Assembly (NCBI RefSeq): GCF_007830265.1
Contig: NZ_VLKE01000001.1
Location: 806,001-870,000 of the forward strand
Origin: Micromonospora olivasterospora
GTDB taxonomy: Bacteria > Actinomycetota > Actinomycetes > Mycobacteriales > Micromonosporaceae
Reading direction: 5' to 3'
DNA: 64,000 bases
Part shown: piece by piece, positions 1 through 8,535 of the stretch
How positions within the stretch are numbered: position 1 is the stretch's first letter
Layout: every line of letters starts with the position of its first letter
Notes under the pieces: generated by a model
Told to the model about the DNA's origin: nothing
Seen by the model: the letters and a program-made list of their open reading frames with translations, nothing else
Database searches by the model: none
Translations under genes and position numbers: made by a program

Positions 1-713
1 TAGCCGCGGCGGGTGGAGTGCCAGCAGTGGGAAGCCTGCTGGGCCGCCTCGACCGCGATGTCGCAGCCGGTGTTGCCGGCGCCCACCACGAGCACCCGCT
101 TGCCGCGCAGCTGCGCCGGGTCCTTGTACGACGAGGCGTGCATCACCTCGCCACGGAACTCCTCCAGCCCCTCGTACCTCGGCAGCTTCGGCGACCAGTT
201 GTGGCCGTTGGCGACGACCACGGCGGCGTACCGGGAGGTGCGCTCCGGGCCGTACCCGCCGGTGCTGCGGGTCGTCACGTCCCACCGGTCGCCGGCCACC
301 GGCTCCACCCGGACGACCTCCGTGCCGAACCAGATGTGCTGACGCAGGTCGAAGTGGTCGGCGTAGCGCTCGAAGTAGGACAGCAGCTGGCTGTGGTGCG
401 GGTAGTCCGGCCAGTCGTCGGGCATCGGGAAGTCGGGGAACTGCGTGAACGGCCGCGACGAGATCAGGTGGGTGCTGGCGTACACCGGGCTGCGGTCGTG
501 CCGCCAGTTCCACGCGCCGCCGACGCCGGTCTCCCGCTCGTAGCAGTCGACGCCGAAGCCGTGCTCCTTGAGGTTCTTCGCGGCGGTCAGGCCGCTGGCC
601 CCCGCCCCGATGACGCACACCGTGTCACCCCGGTCGGAGACCGGGCGGCCATCCCGGGTCAGGAGCGTCGTCGCTTCCGGCTGCGGGTGGCCGGGGTCGG
701 TCGAGGGGGACAC
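1..713 (-). CDS. Flavin-containing monooxygenase / NAD(P)-binding oxidoreductase (partial, C-terminus outside window)
   Basis: Flavin-dependent monooxygenase-type protein, probably oxygenating a small substrate with FAD and NADPH. About 237 N-terminal residues are present and the rest lies beyond position 1. After a short leader there is an FAD-binding Rossmann motif (VCVIGAGASGLTAAKNL, about residues 31-47). The FMO fingerprint FRGEVMHASSY (FxGxxxHxxxY) follows, then a second NADPH Rossmann motif (RVLVVGAGNTGCDIA). The GTG start at 713 is preceded by an AAGGAG ribosome site. The substrate cannot be told: FMO and Baeyer-Villiger families share these motifs, but the FxGxxxHxxxY spacing favours FMO-like enzymes. 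Confidence 0.85.
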   Translation of the reverse strand, partial: MSPSTDPGHPQPEATTLLTRDGRPVSDRGDTVCVIGAGASGLTAAKNLKEHGFGVDCYERETGVGGAWNWRHDRSPVYASTHLISSRPFTQFPDFPMPDDWPDYPHHSQLLSYFERYADHFDLRQHIWFGTEVVRVEPVAGDRWDVTTRSTGGYGPERTSRYAAVVVANGHNWSPKLPRYEGLEEFRGEVMHASSYKDPAQLRGKRVLVVGAGNTGCDIAVEAAQQASHCWHSTRRG

Positions 714-807
714 CGGATTATCTCCTTCGTGCGGCACGGGCGCCGGGTCGTGAGCGGAATCCGCCGGTTCGTGCGCGAAATCCTTCCGGCAACCCGACCG
801 CTTTGTC

Positions 808-975
808 CAGTCCAGGCGGCTGCTGCGCAGCCCGTGGTTCGTCCAGTCCAGGCGGCTGCCGCGCAGCCCGTGGTCCGTCCAGTCCAGGCGGCTGCCGCGC
901 AGCCCGTGGTCCGTCCAGTCCAGGCGGCTGCCGCGCAGCCCGTGGTCCGTCCGGTCCCGGCGGCTGCCGCGTCCG
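808..975. repeat. 36-bp tandem repeat (four copies plus a degenerate fifth)
   Basis: Four head-to-tail 36-bp units start at 808, 844, 880 and 916, followed by a degraded partial copy from 952. Copies 2-4 are identical and copy 1 differs at two positions. There are no unique spacers, so this is a minisatellite and not a CRISPR array. It fills most of the 276-bp gap between the EEP-family gene (ends 990) and the start of the monooxygenase gene (713), both on the minus strand. Confidence 0.9.
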
Positions 976-989
976 GCCCCGCCGGAGGG

Positions 990-1691
990 TCAGCCGGCGA
1001 CCGGCAGCCGGAGGTCGGCCAGCAGGGGGAAGTGGTCGCTGGCGCGGCGGGTCAGCGGGGTGTCCACCACGTCGAAGGCGACCACGGTGATCCGCGGGTC
1101 GACGAACAGGCCGTCGATGCGGGCGCGCGGGCTCACGCACGGGTACGTGTGCCGGTCGGCGCAACCCGCCGCCGCCGCGTCGGTCAGCCCGTCGGCCACC
1201 GTGCGCCAGGCCGCGCCGCCCGGCCCCTCGTTGAGGTCGGCGCCGACCACCACGGGCAGGTCGGCCGCGGCCAGCTCCCGCTTGAACGCAGCGGCCTGCC
1301 CGGGGCGCTCCGCCGGGTCGGTGGACAGGTGCGAGCCGGCCAGCAGGAACCGGGCGCCGCCGACGCGGCACTCGGCGTACGCGGCGCCGCGCATGTGCCG
1401 CCCTGGGGTGAGCGGGTACCGCTGGCACCGGGTGGCCAGCACCCGCACCCGCAGGCTGGTCAGCAGCAGGTTGCCCAGCGCGGGCAGCCCGCCGGCGGCG
1501 ACCACCAGGCCGAACGACGCGGCCAGCGTGGCGGACTTCTGCCGCCACCGGAACCGCCGGGGGGCCTCCTGGACGATCACCACGTCGGGAGCGGCCTCGC
1601 GGACCACCGCCGCCAGCGCGGCCGTGTCGTCGCGCCGGCTGTGGATGTTGTAGGACAGGACGCGCAGCGGCGCGCCTTCGGCCTCGGTCAC
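990..1691 (-). CDS. Endonuclease/exonuclease/phosphatase (EEP) family protein
   Basis: A 233-residue metal-dependent phosphoesterase-like protein. Visible EEP motifs are RVLSYNIHSRR near the N-terminus (catalytic Asn), VIVQEAP (metal-binding Glu), LAGSHLSTD, VVVGADLNEGPG (Asp/Asn pair) and the C-terminal ASDHFPLLADL (catalytic Asp-His). All expected catalytic stations are therefore present. There is no signal peptide, so it is probably cytoplasmic. The GTG start lies 10 bp downstream of the ROK kinase stop, which suggests co-transcription. The true substrate (nucleic acid, phosphoinositide or sphingolipid) cannot be read from sequence. Confidence 0.85.
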   Translation of the reverse strand: MTEAEGAPLRVLSYNIHSRRDDTAALAAVVREAAPDVVIVQEAPRRFRWRQKSATLAASFGLVVAAGGLPALGNLLLTSLRVRVLATRCQRYPLTPGRHMRGAAYAECRVGGARFLLAGSHLSTDPAERPGQAAAFKRELAAADLPVVVGADLNEGPGGAAWRTVADGLTDAAAAGCADRHTYPCVSPRARIDGLFVDPRITVVAFDVVDTPLTRRASDHFPLLADLRLPVAG

Positions 1692-1701
1692 CCCGCCCGC
1701 C

Positions 1702-2649
1702 TCAGATCCGGCGGGCCAGGTCGGCGGCGCCGATCACGCCGGCGGTGTTGCCCAGCTCGGCGGGGCGCACCTCGGCCACGGGCAGCCGGCGGCGCTGGGC
1801 CAGCGCCTCGGCGAAGGACTGCCGGGTCGGGCCGAGCAGCAGGTCGCCGGCATCGACGACGCCGCCGCCGACGACCAGCACCTGCGGGTCGAGGATCTGC
1901 GCCATGTCGGCGAGGCTCGTGCCGAGCCAGCGCCCGACCTGGGCGAACGCCTCGGCGGAGACGGTGTCGCCGCGCTGGGCGGCGGCCGTCACCATCGGGC
2001 CGGTGATCGCCTCGGCCACGCCGCCGGCCAACTCCAACAGGAGGGTGGCCCGGTGCGGCTCCTGCCGGGCGGCGGCGCGGGCGAAACGGACCAGGGCGCT
2101 GCCGCTGGCGTACTGCTCGATGCAGCCGAGCCGGCCGCAGCCGCACAGGTGGCCGTCGGGGACGGTGAGCATGTGGCCCAGTTCGGCGGCGATGCCGTGC
2201 GCGCCGCGGACCAGCTCGCCGCCCAGCACGATCCCGCCGCCGACGCCGGTGCCGATGGTGAACATGACCATCGAGTCGTCGGCGTCGCGGGCGGCGCCGT
2301 AGCGGAACTCGGCCCAGGCGGCGACGTTGCCGTCGTTCTCCACGATCACGGGCAGCCCGGTGGCGTTGCCGACGTACGCGCGCAGCGGCTCGTCGCGCCA
2401 GGCGAGGTTGGGGGCGAAGAGGACGGTGGAGCGGCTGGCGTCGATCCAGCCCGCGGCGCCGATGCCGACCGCCTCGACCTGCCGGCCCGTCGCCAGCTCG
2501 GTGACCACGTCGATGATGACGTCCCGGGTCTTGGCCACGTCGTCGGCGGGGGTGTCCCGGCGGGTCTGCGCGAGAACCGTGCCGGTGTCGTCGACGACAC
2601 CACCGGCCACCTTCGTGCCACCGACGTCGACTCCGATGGTCAGCGTCAC
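1702..2649 (-). CDS. glkA: ROK-family glucokinase
   Basis: ATP-dependent sugar kinase of the ROK family, most likely phosphorylating glucose. The 315-residue protein has the N-terminal phosphate loop GVDVGGTKVAGG, the substrate/catalytic segment ENDGNVAAWAE, the glycine-rich TIGTGVGGGIVLGG and the ROK zinc motif HLCGCGRLGCIEQYASG (CxCGxxGCxE). GTG at 2649 is chosen because GGGGAG lies 8 bp upstream. The upstream GTG at 2658 abuts that site and is less likely. Other ROK proteins are repressors, but there is no N-terminal helix-turn-helix here, so a kinase is preferred. The glk/ppgK distinction (ATP or polyphosphate donor) is not resolved. Confidence 0.88.
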   Translation of the reverse strand: MTLTIGVDVGGTKVAGGVVDDTGTVLAQTRRDTPADDVAKTRDVIIDVVTELATGRQVEAVGIGAAGWIDASRSTVLFAPNLAWRDEPLRAYVGNATGLPVIVENDGNVAAWAEFRYGAARDADDSMVMFTIGTGVGGGIVLGGELVRGAHGIAAELGHMLTVPDGHLCGCGRLGCIEQYASGSALVRFARAAARQEPHRATLLLELAGGVAEAITGPMVTAAAQRGDTVSAEAFAQVGRWLGTSLADMAQILDPQVLVVGGGVVDAGDLLLGPTRQSFAEALAQRRRLPVAEVRPAELGNTAGVIGAADLARRI

Positions 2650-2726
2650 CGCTGCCACTCCCCTCTGCTGTGCTGCCCCGGCACCGTCGCGGCGAACCGC
2701 CGCGGGTGGGTCGGGATGTCCGGTGG

Positions 2727-3416
2727 TCAGGCCCCGTCGCCTGGTGGGTCCCCGTCGACGTCGCCGGGTGCCCGGGAGGCGGGCACCGCGGGTCGGCCGG
2801 CCGGCGGCCGGGGGTCTCCCGGCACGTCCGGCCCGGCGTCGTCGGCGGGCGACACGACGGCAGCCGGAACGGCCGCGCCCTCCTGTCGGGTCGCGGCGGA
2901 CCAGACGTCCCGCTCCGGTGCCGGCTGAGAATCATGCCCGGTGCGGGTGGCCTCGCGCCACACCTGGTCGTCCGCGGTGCTCCCGCCGTCCGGCCGGGTG
3001 GCCGTCGGGGCGGCGGGCTCCGCCGGGTGCGACGCCGGCTCCCCGGCGGAGGCGAACGCGCGCAGCAGGCTGGCGATGCCGGCCGCCAGGTCCCCCGCCC
3101 CGGTCGCGAGCCGTTCGGCGAATTCCGGACTCGGGTCGCGCAGGGCGGCGATACCCCGACAGACCGGGCAGACGCAGCACTCGGCCGCGCCGGTGGCGAA
3201 CCCGCCGGACCCGGCGGCGCCGCCCGGCCCGCCGTCGCGGCGCGAACCGTCGGCGCTGTGACCGAGGACACTCGAGACCATCCCGCCAAGCGGACCCCAC
3301 GGGCTCGCCCCGGAACGGGTGCCCGCGGTCGCGCCGGCCAGCCGGACCGCCGCGAGCACCGTGGCGATCAGCCGCTCCGCCTCCTCCCGGGCCGAGCCCG
3401 GATCCGTACCCCCCAT
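2727..3416 (-). CDS. Conserved actinobacterial hypothetical protein with CxxCPxC motif
   Basis: About 229 residues, not assigned a function. It begins MGGTDPGSAREEAERLI, a short helical region. Mid-protein there is a compact cysteine motif (CCVCPVCRGIAALRD), then a helical segment (FAERLATGAGDLAAGIASLL), and a disordered Pro/Ala/Asp-rich tail. The ATG at 3416 has GAGGAG just upstream. An in-frame start at 3470 would run into the SRPBCC gene and is less likely. It sits between the SRPBCC and ROK genes on the same strand. The Cys cluster could bind a metal, but this is not shown. Confidence 0.7.
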   Translation of the reverse strand: MGGTDPGSAREEAERLIATVLAAVRLAGATAGTRSGASPWGPLGGMVSSVLGHSADGSRRDGGPGGAAGSGGFATGAAECCVCPVCRGIAALRDPSPEFAERLATGAGDLAAGIASLLRAFASAGEPASHPAEPAAPTATRPDGGSTADDQVWREATRTGHDSQPAPERDVWSAATRQEGAAVPAAVVSPADDAGPDVPGDPRPPAGRPAVPASRAPGDVDGDPPGDGA

Positions 3417-3456
3417 GGTCGGCTCCTCTACCGTGACCGGGGCGTCGCCGGCCGCG

Positions 3457-3912
3457 TCACCGCGCCGCACCGTCTTCTTCTACCCGGCGCTTGAGCTGCT
3501 TCAACGCCGCGTCCATGATCATTTTTTCGGCCTTGCGGCGGAACATGCCGAGCATGGCCACGGACAGCTCCACCTCCAGGGTGTACGTCACCGTGGTCGT
3601 GCCGTCCGGATTGCCGACCAGGTCGTACGAGCCGCGCTGGGAGCGCTGCATCCGCGACGGGGCCACCAGGTGCCACTCGATGCGGGTCAGGTCCTCGGCG
3701 TACCCGTAGGCGAGCACGTACTCGTCGGCCATCACCCCGGCGTCGAGGGTGAACCTGACCTGGCTGGCGTAGCCGTCCTCGTACTCCTCGACCACCTCGG
3801 CCCGCCGCACCGCGTCGGCCCACTCCGGGTATCGCGCGAAGTCACAGATCACCGCCGCCACCCGGTCCGGTGACGCCCCGACGACGATCGACTGGGTGGA
3901 GGAGTCCGCCAT
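3457..3912 (-). CDS. SRPBCC (START/polyketide-cyclase-like) family protein
   Basis: A 151-residue single-domain protein of the SRPBCC fold, a ligand-binding cavity family. The N-terminus MADSSTQSIVVGASPDRVAA, the segment DFARYPEWADAVRRAEVVEE and the C-terminal long helix (LGMFRRKAEKMIMDAALKQLKRRVEE) match the standard layout of beta strand, helix-grip and long closing helix. An orthologous protein lies next to pimB and fadD in mycobacteria, and the same neighbours are here, which supports a conserved but unknown role in lipid handling. It is divergent from the acyl-CoA ligase gene downstream, with a gap of about 160 bp. Confidence 0.85.
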   Translation of the reverse strand: MADSSTQSIVVGASPDRVAAVICDFARYPEWADAVRRAEVVEEYEDGYASQVRFTLDAGVMADEYVLAYGYAEDLTRIEWHLVAPSRMQRSQRGSYDLVGNPDGTTTVTYTLEVELSVAMLGMFRRKAEKMIMDAALKQLKRRVEEDGAAR

Positions 3913-4075
3913 GGGGGGAGGCTACCCGGCGGCGGGGGCCGTCGCCCCGGTCCACCCCCGTCACGCGCCGGGCCGGCCTCCATACCGCCCCCACCCTGGC
4001 GGGCGGGTAGGTTTCGACAGAGCCCACCCGTTCGGGCCCCGGCCCGCCCGGTCAGTGCGAGCACGAGGAGTGCAG

Positions 4076-5890
4076 GTGCGCGAGTTCTCCGTTCCGCCGA
4101 TCGTCACCGTCGGGAACGCGGCCAACCTCACCGATCCGGTCTGGGACAATGCCGATGCCGCGCCGGACGCCGTCCAGTTCGTCCGCCCCGGCCGGTCGGT
4201 CGGGCAGCCGGACCGGGCCTGGGTCGACGTGACCTGCCGACAGTTCCGCGACGAGGTGGTCGCCGTCGCCCGGGGCCTGGTCGCGGCCGGCGTCTCCCCC
4301 GGCGACCGGGTCGCCCTGATGAGCCGCACCCGGTACGAGTGGACCCTGGTCGACTACGCCATCTGGGCCGCCGGCGGGGTGACGGTGCCGATCTACGAGA
4401 CCTCCAGCGCCGACCAGGCCGCCTGGGTCCTCGAAGACTCCGGCGCGGTGGCCGTCGTGGTGGAGACCGACCAACACGCCGCCCTGGTCGCCGGGGTCCG
4501 CGAGCGGCTCCCCGCGCTGGCCCGCGTCTGGCAGATCGACCGGGGCGCGGTCGACGAGCTGGTCGCCGCGGGCGCGCCGGTCGACCCGGCAGAGATCGAG
4601 CTGCGCCGCAAGGCCGTCGGGTCCGGCGACGTCGCCACGATCATCTACACCAGCGGCACCACCGGCCGCCCCAAGGGCTGCGTACTGACCCACCGCAACA
4701 TGTACGCCGACATCGCCAACGCGGTGCCCGTCCTGCCGAACCTGTTCAACGCGGGCGCGGCGACCCTGCTCTTCCTTCCCCTCGCGCACGCCTTCGCCCG
4801 GCTCATCCAGATCGGCGTGGTGCAGGCCCGCGCCACGATGGCCCACTGCGCCGACACCAGGAACCTGGTCGCCGAGCTGCAGGAGTTCAAGCCGACCTTC
4901 GTGCTGTCGGTCCCCCGCGTGTTCGAGAAGGTCTACAACGGGGCCCGGCAGAAGGCCGAGGCGGACGGCAGGGGCCGGATCTTCGACCGGGCCGAGCGGG
5001 TGGCCATCGCGTACAGCGAGGCGCTGGAGCGGCCGAACGGCCCCGGCCTGGCGCTGCGCGCGCGGCACGCGGTGTTCGACAAGCTGGTCTACCGCAAGCT
5101 GCGGGCCGCCCTCGGCGGCCGGTGCCGGGACGCCATCTCCGGCGGCGCCCCGCTGGGGGCCCGGCTCGGCCACTTCTTCCGCGGCGTCGGGGTGAACGTC
5201 CTGGAGGGGTACGGGCTGACCGAGACCGCCCCGGCCGCCGCGGCGAACCTGCCCGGCGCCACCCGGATCGGCACGGTCGGCCGCCCCCTGCCCGGCGTGA
5301 CCATCCGGATCGCCGACGACGGGGAGATCCTGATCTCCGGCGACCTGGTCTTCCAGGGGTACTGGCGCAACGAGGAGGCGACCGCCGAGGCGCTCACCCC
5401 GGACGGCTGGTTCCGCACCGGCGACCTGGGGCGGCTCGACACCGACGGCTACCTCAGCATCACCGGCCGGAAGAAGGAGATCATCGTGACCGCCGGCGGC
5501 AAGAACGTCGCCCCGGCGGTGCTGGAGGACCAGGTCCGGGCACACCCGCTGGTCAGCCAGTGCGTGGTCGTCGGCGACCGGCAGCCGTTCGTCGCCGCGC
5601 TGGTCACCGTCGACGAGGAGGCGCTGCCGAAGTGGCTGGCCGCGCACGGCCGCCCCGAGGACACCCCCGTCGAACGGCTGCGCGACGACGAACAGCTGCG
5701 CGCCGAGGTGCAGCACGCGATCGACCAGGCCAACCAGTCGGTCTCCCGGGCCGAGGCGATCAAGGTGTTCCGGATCCTGCCGCACGACTTCACCGAGGCC
5801 ACCGGCGAGCTGACCCCGTCGCTGAAGGTCAAGCGCCAGGTGGTGCACGAGTCGTACGCGGCGGAGATCGCCGACATCTACCGGCGCTGA
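4076..5890 (+). CDS. fadD: Long-chain acyl-CoA synthetase (AMP-dependent ligase, FadD15-like)
   Basis: A 604-residue AMP-forming acyl-CoA ligase activating fatty acids. The phosphate-binding motif TIIYTSGTTGRPKGCVLTH lies near residue 191. The later adenylation motifs GYGLTETAPAA, DGWFRTGDLGRLD and the catalytic-lysine hinge region GRKKEIIVTAGGKNVAP are all present. The C-terminal LTPSLKVKRQVV is typical of long-chain FadD proteins. The GTG start at 4076 has GAGGAG at 4065-4070; the frame stays open upstream to 3896 but lacks a better start. It ends 14 bp before the sensor kinase gene. Confidence 0.92.
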   Translation: MREFSVPPIVTVGNAANLTDPVWDNADAAPDAVQFVRPGRSVGQPDRAWVDVTCRQFRDEVVAVARGLVAAGVSPGDRVALMSRTRYEWTLVDYAIWAAGGVTVPIYETSSADQAAWVLEDSGAVAVVVETDQHAALVAGVRERLPALARVWQIDRGAVDELVAAGAPVDPAEIELRRKAVGSGDVATIIYTSGTTGRPKGCVLTHRNMYADIANAVPVLPNLFNAGAATLLFLPLAHAFARLIQIGVVQARATMAHCADTRNLVAELQEFKPTFVLSVPRVFEKVYNGARQKAEADGRGRIFDRAERVAIAYSEALERPNGPGLALRARHAVFDKLVYRKLRAALGGRCRDAISGGAPLGARLGHFFRGVGVNVLEGYGLTETAPAAAANLPGATRIGTVGRPLPGVTIRIADDGEILISGDLVFQGYWRNEEATAEALTPDGWFRTGDLGRLDTDGYLSITGRKKEIIVTAGGKNVAPAVLEDQVRAHPLVSQCVVVGDRQPFVAALVTVDEEALPKWLAAHGRPEDTPVERLRDDEQLRAEVQHAIDQANQSVSRAEAIKVFRILPHDFTEATGELTPSLKVKRQVVHESYAAEIADIYRR

Positions 5891-5904
5891 CTACCATCCG
5901 TCAC

Positions 5905-7608
5905 GTGCCCGACTCCTCGACACCCGTCCGGCCCCCCACGCAGCCCCTCGCCGCCGCTGCGCGGGTGGTCCTGCTCGCGCTGGTCGCCGTCCTGACCCTG
6001 TTCGTCACCCGCGACGCCGGCCAGCTCTGGTGGATCGCCCTGCTGGGCCTCGCCGGGCTGCCCGCCGTGCTCGCCCCCCAGCACCGGGTACTCGGCCCGC
6101 TCAGCCGCTGCGCCGAGGTCGTGGTGCTGGGGCTCGCCGCGAGCCAGGTCGCCGCCGTGTCCACCCTCGGCGGCTCGGTCGACGCGCTCGGCGCCGGCGC
6201 CTCGGCCGTGCTGCCGTACCTCGCCGTCCCGGTGACCGTGACGGCGCTGCGCCGTCGGTTCCGCGAGGGCGGCGCGCTGCTCGCCGTCACCGCCGCCACC
6301 CTGCTGCTCAGCGCCGCGCTGACCGAGGTCGACGGCGGCCGGCAGCTCGGCCAGCCCGGGTACCTCACGGTCTGCGCCCAGTGGCTGATCATGGCCGGCC
6401 TCGGGCTCTACACCGCCGGCACCCTGCACCGGGTGATGCGGGTCCGCGGCGAGGGCAAGCCGCAGCCGTACGCGGAGGCGACCCGGCTGCTGACCCAGCT
6501 GCGTACCGTCGCCCGGCAGCTGCCCGGCGCCACCCTGGACCCCGGGGGGATCTCGGAGCACCTGCTGGAGGAGCTGCGCGCGGTGGCCCGGGCCGACCGG
6601 GCGGCGGTGCTCTCCGCCAGCGGCGGCGGCCGGCTGGTGGTGCTCGCCCAGGTGGGCGTGGACCGGGTGGACTGGGAGACCACGCTCGACGCGGACTCGG
6701 CGATCGCCGACGCCTGGGCCAGCCAGCAGCCGCAGACGGCGGCCCGCTCGCAGGCCCGCTCACACTCCGGCGGGGACGTCTCGGCGCTGATCGTGCCGCT
6801 GGTCGCCGGGGTCCGCACGGTCGGCCTGGTGGTGCTGGAGGCGGACGCCGCGCACGCGTACCCGCCGCCGGTGATGTCCCGGGTGACGGCGCTGACCCGC
6901 CCCGCCGCGCTGCGGCTGGAGGCCGCGCTGCTCTTCGACGAGGTGCGCTCGCTGGCCACGAACGAGGAGCGACAGCGGCTGGCCCGGGAGATCCACGACG
7001 GGGTCGCCCAGGAGCTGGTGATGGTCGGGTACGGCATCGACAACGCGCTGGCCACCGTCCACGACGACGCCGAGGAGACCGCCGAGTCGCTGCGCACCCT
7101 GCGCCAGGAGGTGACGCGGGTGATCACCGAGCTGCGGCTGAGCCTGTTCGAGCTGCGCAGCGAGGTGGACCGGCACGGCGGGCTGGCCGCCGCGATCGCC
7201 GAGTACGCCCGCACCGTCGGCGCGTCCGGCGGCCTGCGGGTGCACCTGTCGCTGGACGAGTCCACGGCCCGGCTGCCCGCCGCCACGGAGGCGGAGCTGC
7301 TGCGCATCGCGCAGGAGGCCGTCACCAACGCCCGCAAGCACGCCGGCGCGTCGAATCTGTGGGTGACCTGTGAGGTGGATCCGCCGTACGCGCAGATCGA
7401 AGTGTCGGATGACGGTCACGGTATCCCCGACCAGCGCCCGGACGGGCGCTACGGTCTTGCGATCATGGCCGAGAGGGCGGAACGTATCCGGGGCCGGTTG
7501 GAGGTCAGGCCGCGACAGCCCACCGGGACGACGGTGGCGGTGGTTCTCGGCTCGTCGCCCCGGCGCGATAGGGTGCGCGGCAGCGTCGCAGCAGCAGAAG
7601 GGGAGTAA
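5905..7608 (+). CDS. Membrane sensor histidine kinase (HisKA_3 / NarL-type)
   Basis: A 567-residue sensor kinase that probably phosphorylates the response regulator encoded 8 bp downstream. Residues about 10-180 form several hydrophobic membrane segments (VVLLALVAVLTLFVT, IALLGLAGLPAVLA, LLAVTAATLLLSAAL). Residues about 200-340 resemble a GAF-type sensory module. The HisKA_3 dimerisation motif RQRLAREIHDGVAQE carries the phospho-accepting His near residue 364. The ATPase domain has the N box (AQEAVTNARKHA) and G1/G2 boxes (VSDDGHGIPD, GRYGLAIM). The GTG start gives the N-terminus VPDSSTPVRP. The signal sensed is unknown. Confidence 0.9.
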   Translation: MPDSSTPVRPPTQPLAAAARVVLLALVAVLTLFVTRDAGQLWWIALLGLAGLPAVLAPQHRVLGPLSRCAEVVVLGLAASQVAAVSTLGGSVDALGAGASAVLPYLAVPVTVTALRRRFREGGALLAVTAATLLLSAALTEVDGGRQLGQPGYLTVCAQWLIMAGLGLYTAGTLHRVMRVRGEGKPQPYAEATRLLTQLRTVARQLPGATLDPGGISEHLLEELRAVARADRAAVLSASGGGRLVVLAQVGVDRVDWETTLDADSAIADAWASQQPQTAARSQARSHSGGDVSALIVPLVAGVRTVGLVVLEADAAHAYPPPVMSRVTALTRPAALRLEAALLFDEVRSLATNEERQRLAREIHDGVAQELVMVGYGIDNALATVHDDAEETAESLRTLRQEVTRVITELRLSLFELRSEVDRHGGLAAAIAEYARTVGASGGLRVHLSLDESTARLPAATEAELLRIAQEAVTNARKHAGASNLWVTCEVDPPYAQIEVSDDGHGIPDQRPDGRYGLAIMAERAERIRGRLEVRPRQPTGTTVAVVLGSSPRRDRVRGSVAAAEGE

Positions 7609-7615
7609 CCCGAGG

Positions 7616-8284
7616 ATGACCACAAGTCCGACACCGGCCACCCGCACCAAGGTCCTCCTTGTCGACGACCATGATCTGATCCGCAAGGGGCTGCGGCACG
7701 CCTTCGAGCGGGACCGGCAGTTCGAGGTCGTCGGTGAGGCCGCGACCGCCGCCGAGGGCGTACGCCAGGCCGGCGCCCTCCAGCCGGATGTGGTGATCAT
7801 GGATCTGCGCCTGCCCGACGGCAGCGGCCTCGAGGCCACCCGGGCGCTGCGCAAGTCCAGCGCATCGATGGGCATCGTCGTGCTCACCATGTACGCCGGC
7901 GACGACCAGCTGTTCGGGGCCCTGGAGGCGGGGGCGAGCGCGTTCGTGCCGAAGACGGCGCCCGCCGACGAGGTGGTGGCCGCCGCCCGGCACGCCGCCT
8001 CCTCGCCCAGCGCCTTCACCGCGGCCGACCTGGCCGAGGCGATGAAGCGGCGGCTGGCCCCGTCCGGCCCGCAGCTGTCCCCTCGGGAGGGGCAGGTGCT
8101 GCGGCTGCTCGCCGACGGGATGAGCGTGGCCGGCATCGCCAAGCAGCTGTTCGTCAGCGAGTCCACGGCCAAGACCCACATCTCGAAGCTCTACGAGAAG
8201 CTGGGCGCGGCCAACCGGGCGCAGGCGCTGATGACGGCGCTGCGGCTGGGGCTGCTCGAGGCCCCGGACGCCCCGAAGTTCTGA
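7616..8284 (+). CDS. LuxR/NarL-family response regulator
   Basis: A 222-residue DNA-binding response regulator. The receiver domain has the acidic pair (LLVDDHDLIRKGL), phospho-Asp near residue 63 (VVIMDLRLPDGSG), the conserved Thr region (VVLTMYAGD) and Lys (FVPKTAP). The LuxR-type helix-turn-helix follows (LSPREGQVLRLLADGMS...SESTAKTHISKLYEKL). The ATG at 7616 is 8 bp after the kinase stop, and that stop overlaps the GGGGAG ribosome site, so the two genes are surely co-transcribed as a two-component system. Target genes are not evident from the surroundings. Confidence 0.93.
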   Translation: MTTSPTPATRTKVLLVDDHDLIRKGLRHAFERDRQFEVVGEAATAAEGVRQAGALQPDVVIMDLRLPDGSGLEATRALRKSSASMGIVVLTMYAGDDQLFGALEAGASAFVPKTAPADEVVAAARHAASSPSAFTAADLAEAMKRRLAPSGPQLSPREGQVLRLLADGMSVAGIAKQLFVSESTAKTHISKLYEKLGAANRAQALMTALRLGLLEAPDAPKF

Positions 8285-8535
8285 CGGCCCCCGCCGGCGT
8301 CGAGGGAGCGGACGGCTCGTTCCAGCCGCCGGGCGGGGGCCCGCCCGGTCCGGTCGACGGGACCTCACCGCCGGCTCGCGCGGCAGCGTCCGCCCTGGCC
8401 ACGGCCCGGGTCGCCGCCGCGCGGGCCGCGGCGGCGGCGCCGACGCGCACTTGGTCACCCGGGCAGGGGGCGGGCAGAATGTCCGGGTGACCCGCGCGGG
8501 CGGCGCCGCCCGCGTCGTTGACAAAGGGGTGGGGC

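Noticed and set aside
808..975. Possible CRISPR array (36-bp repeats)
   Set aside because: The units are directly joined with no spacers, and no cas genes are nearby.
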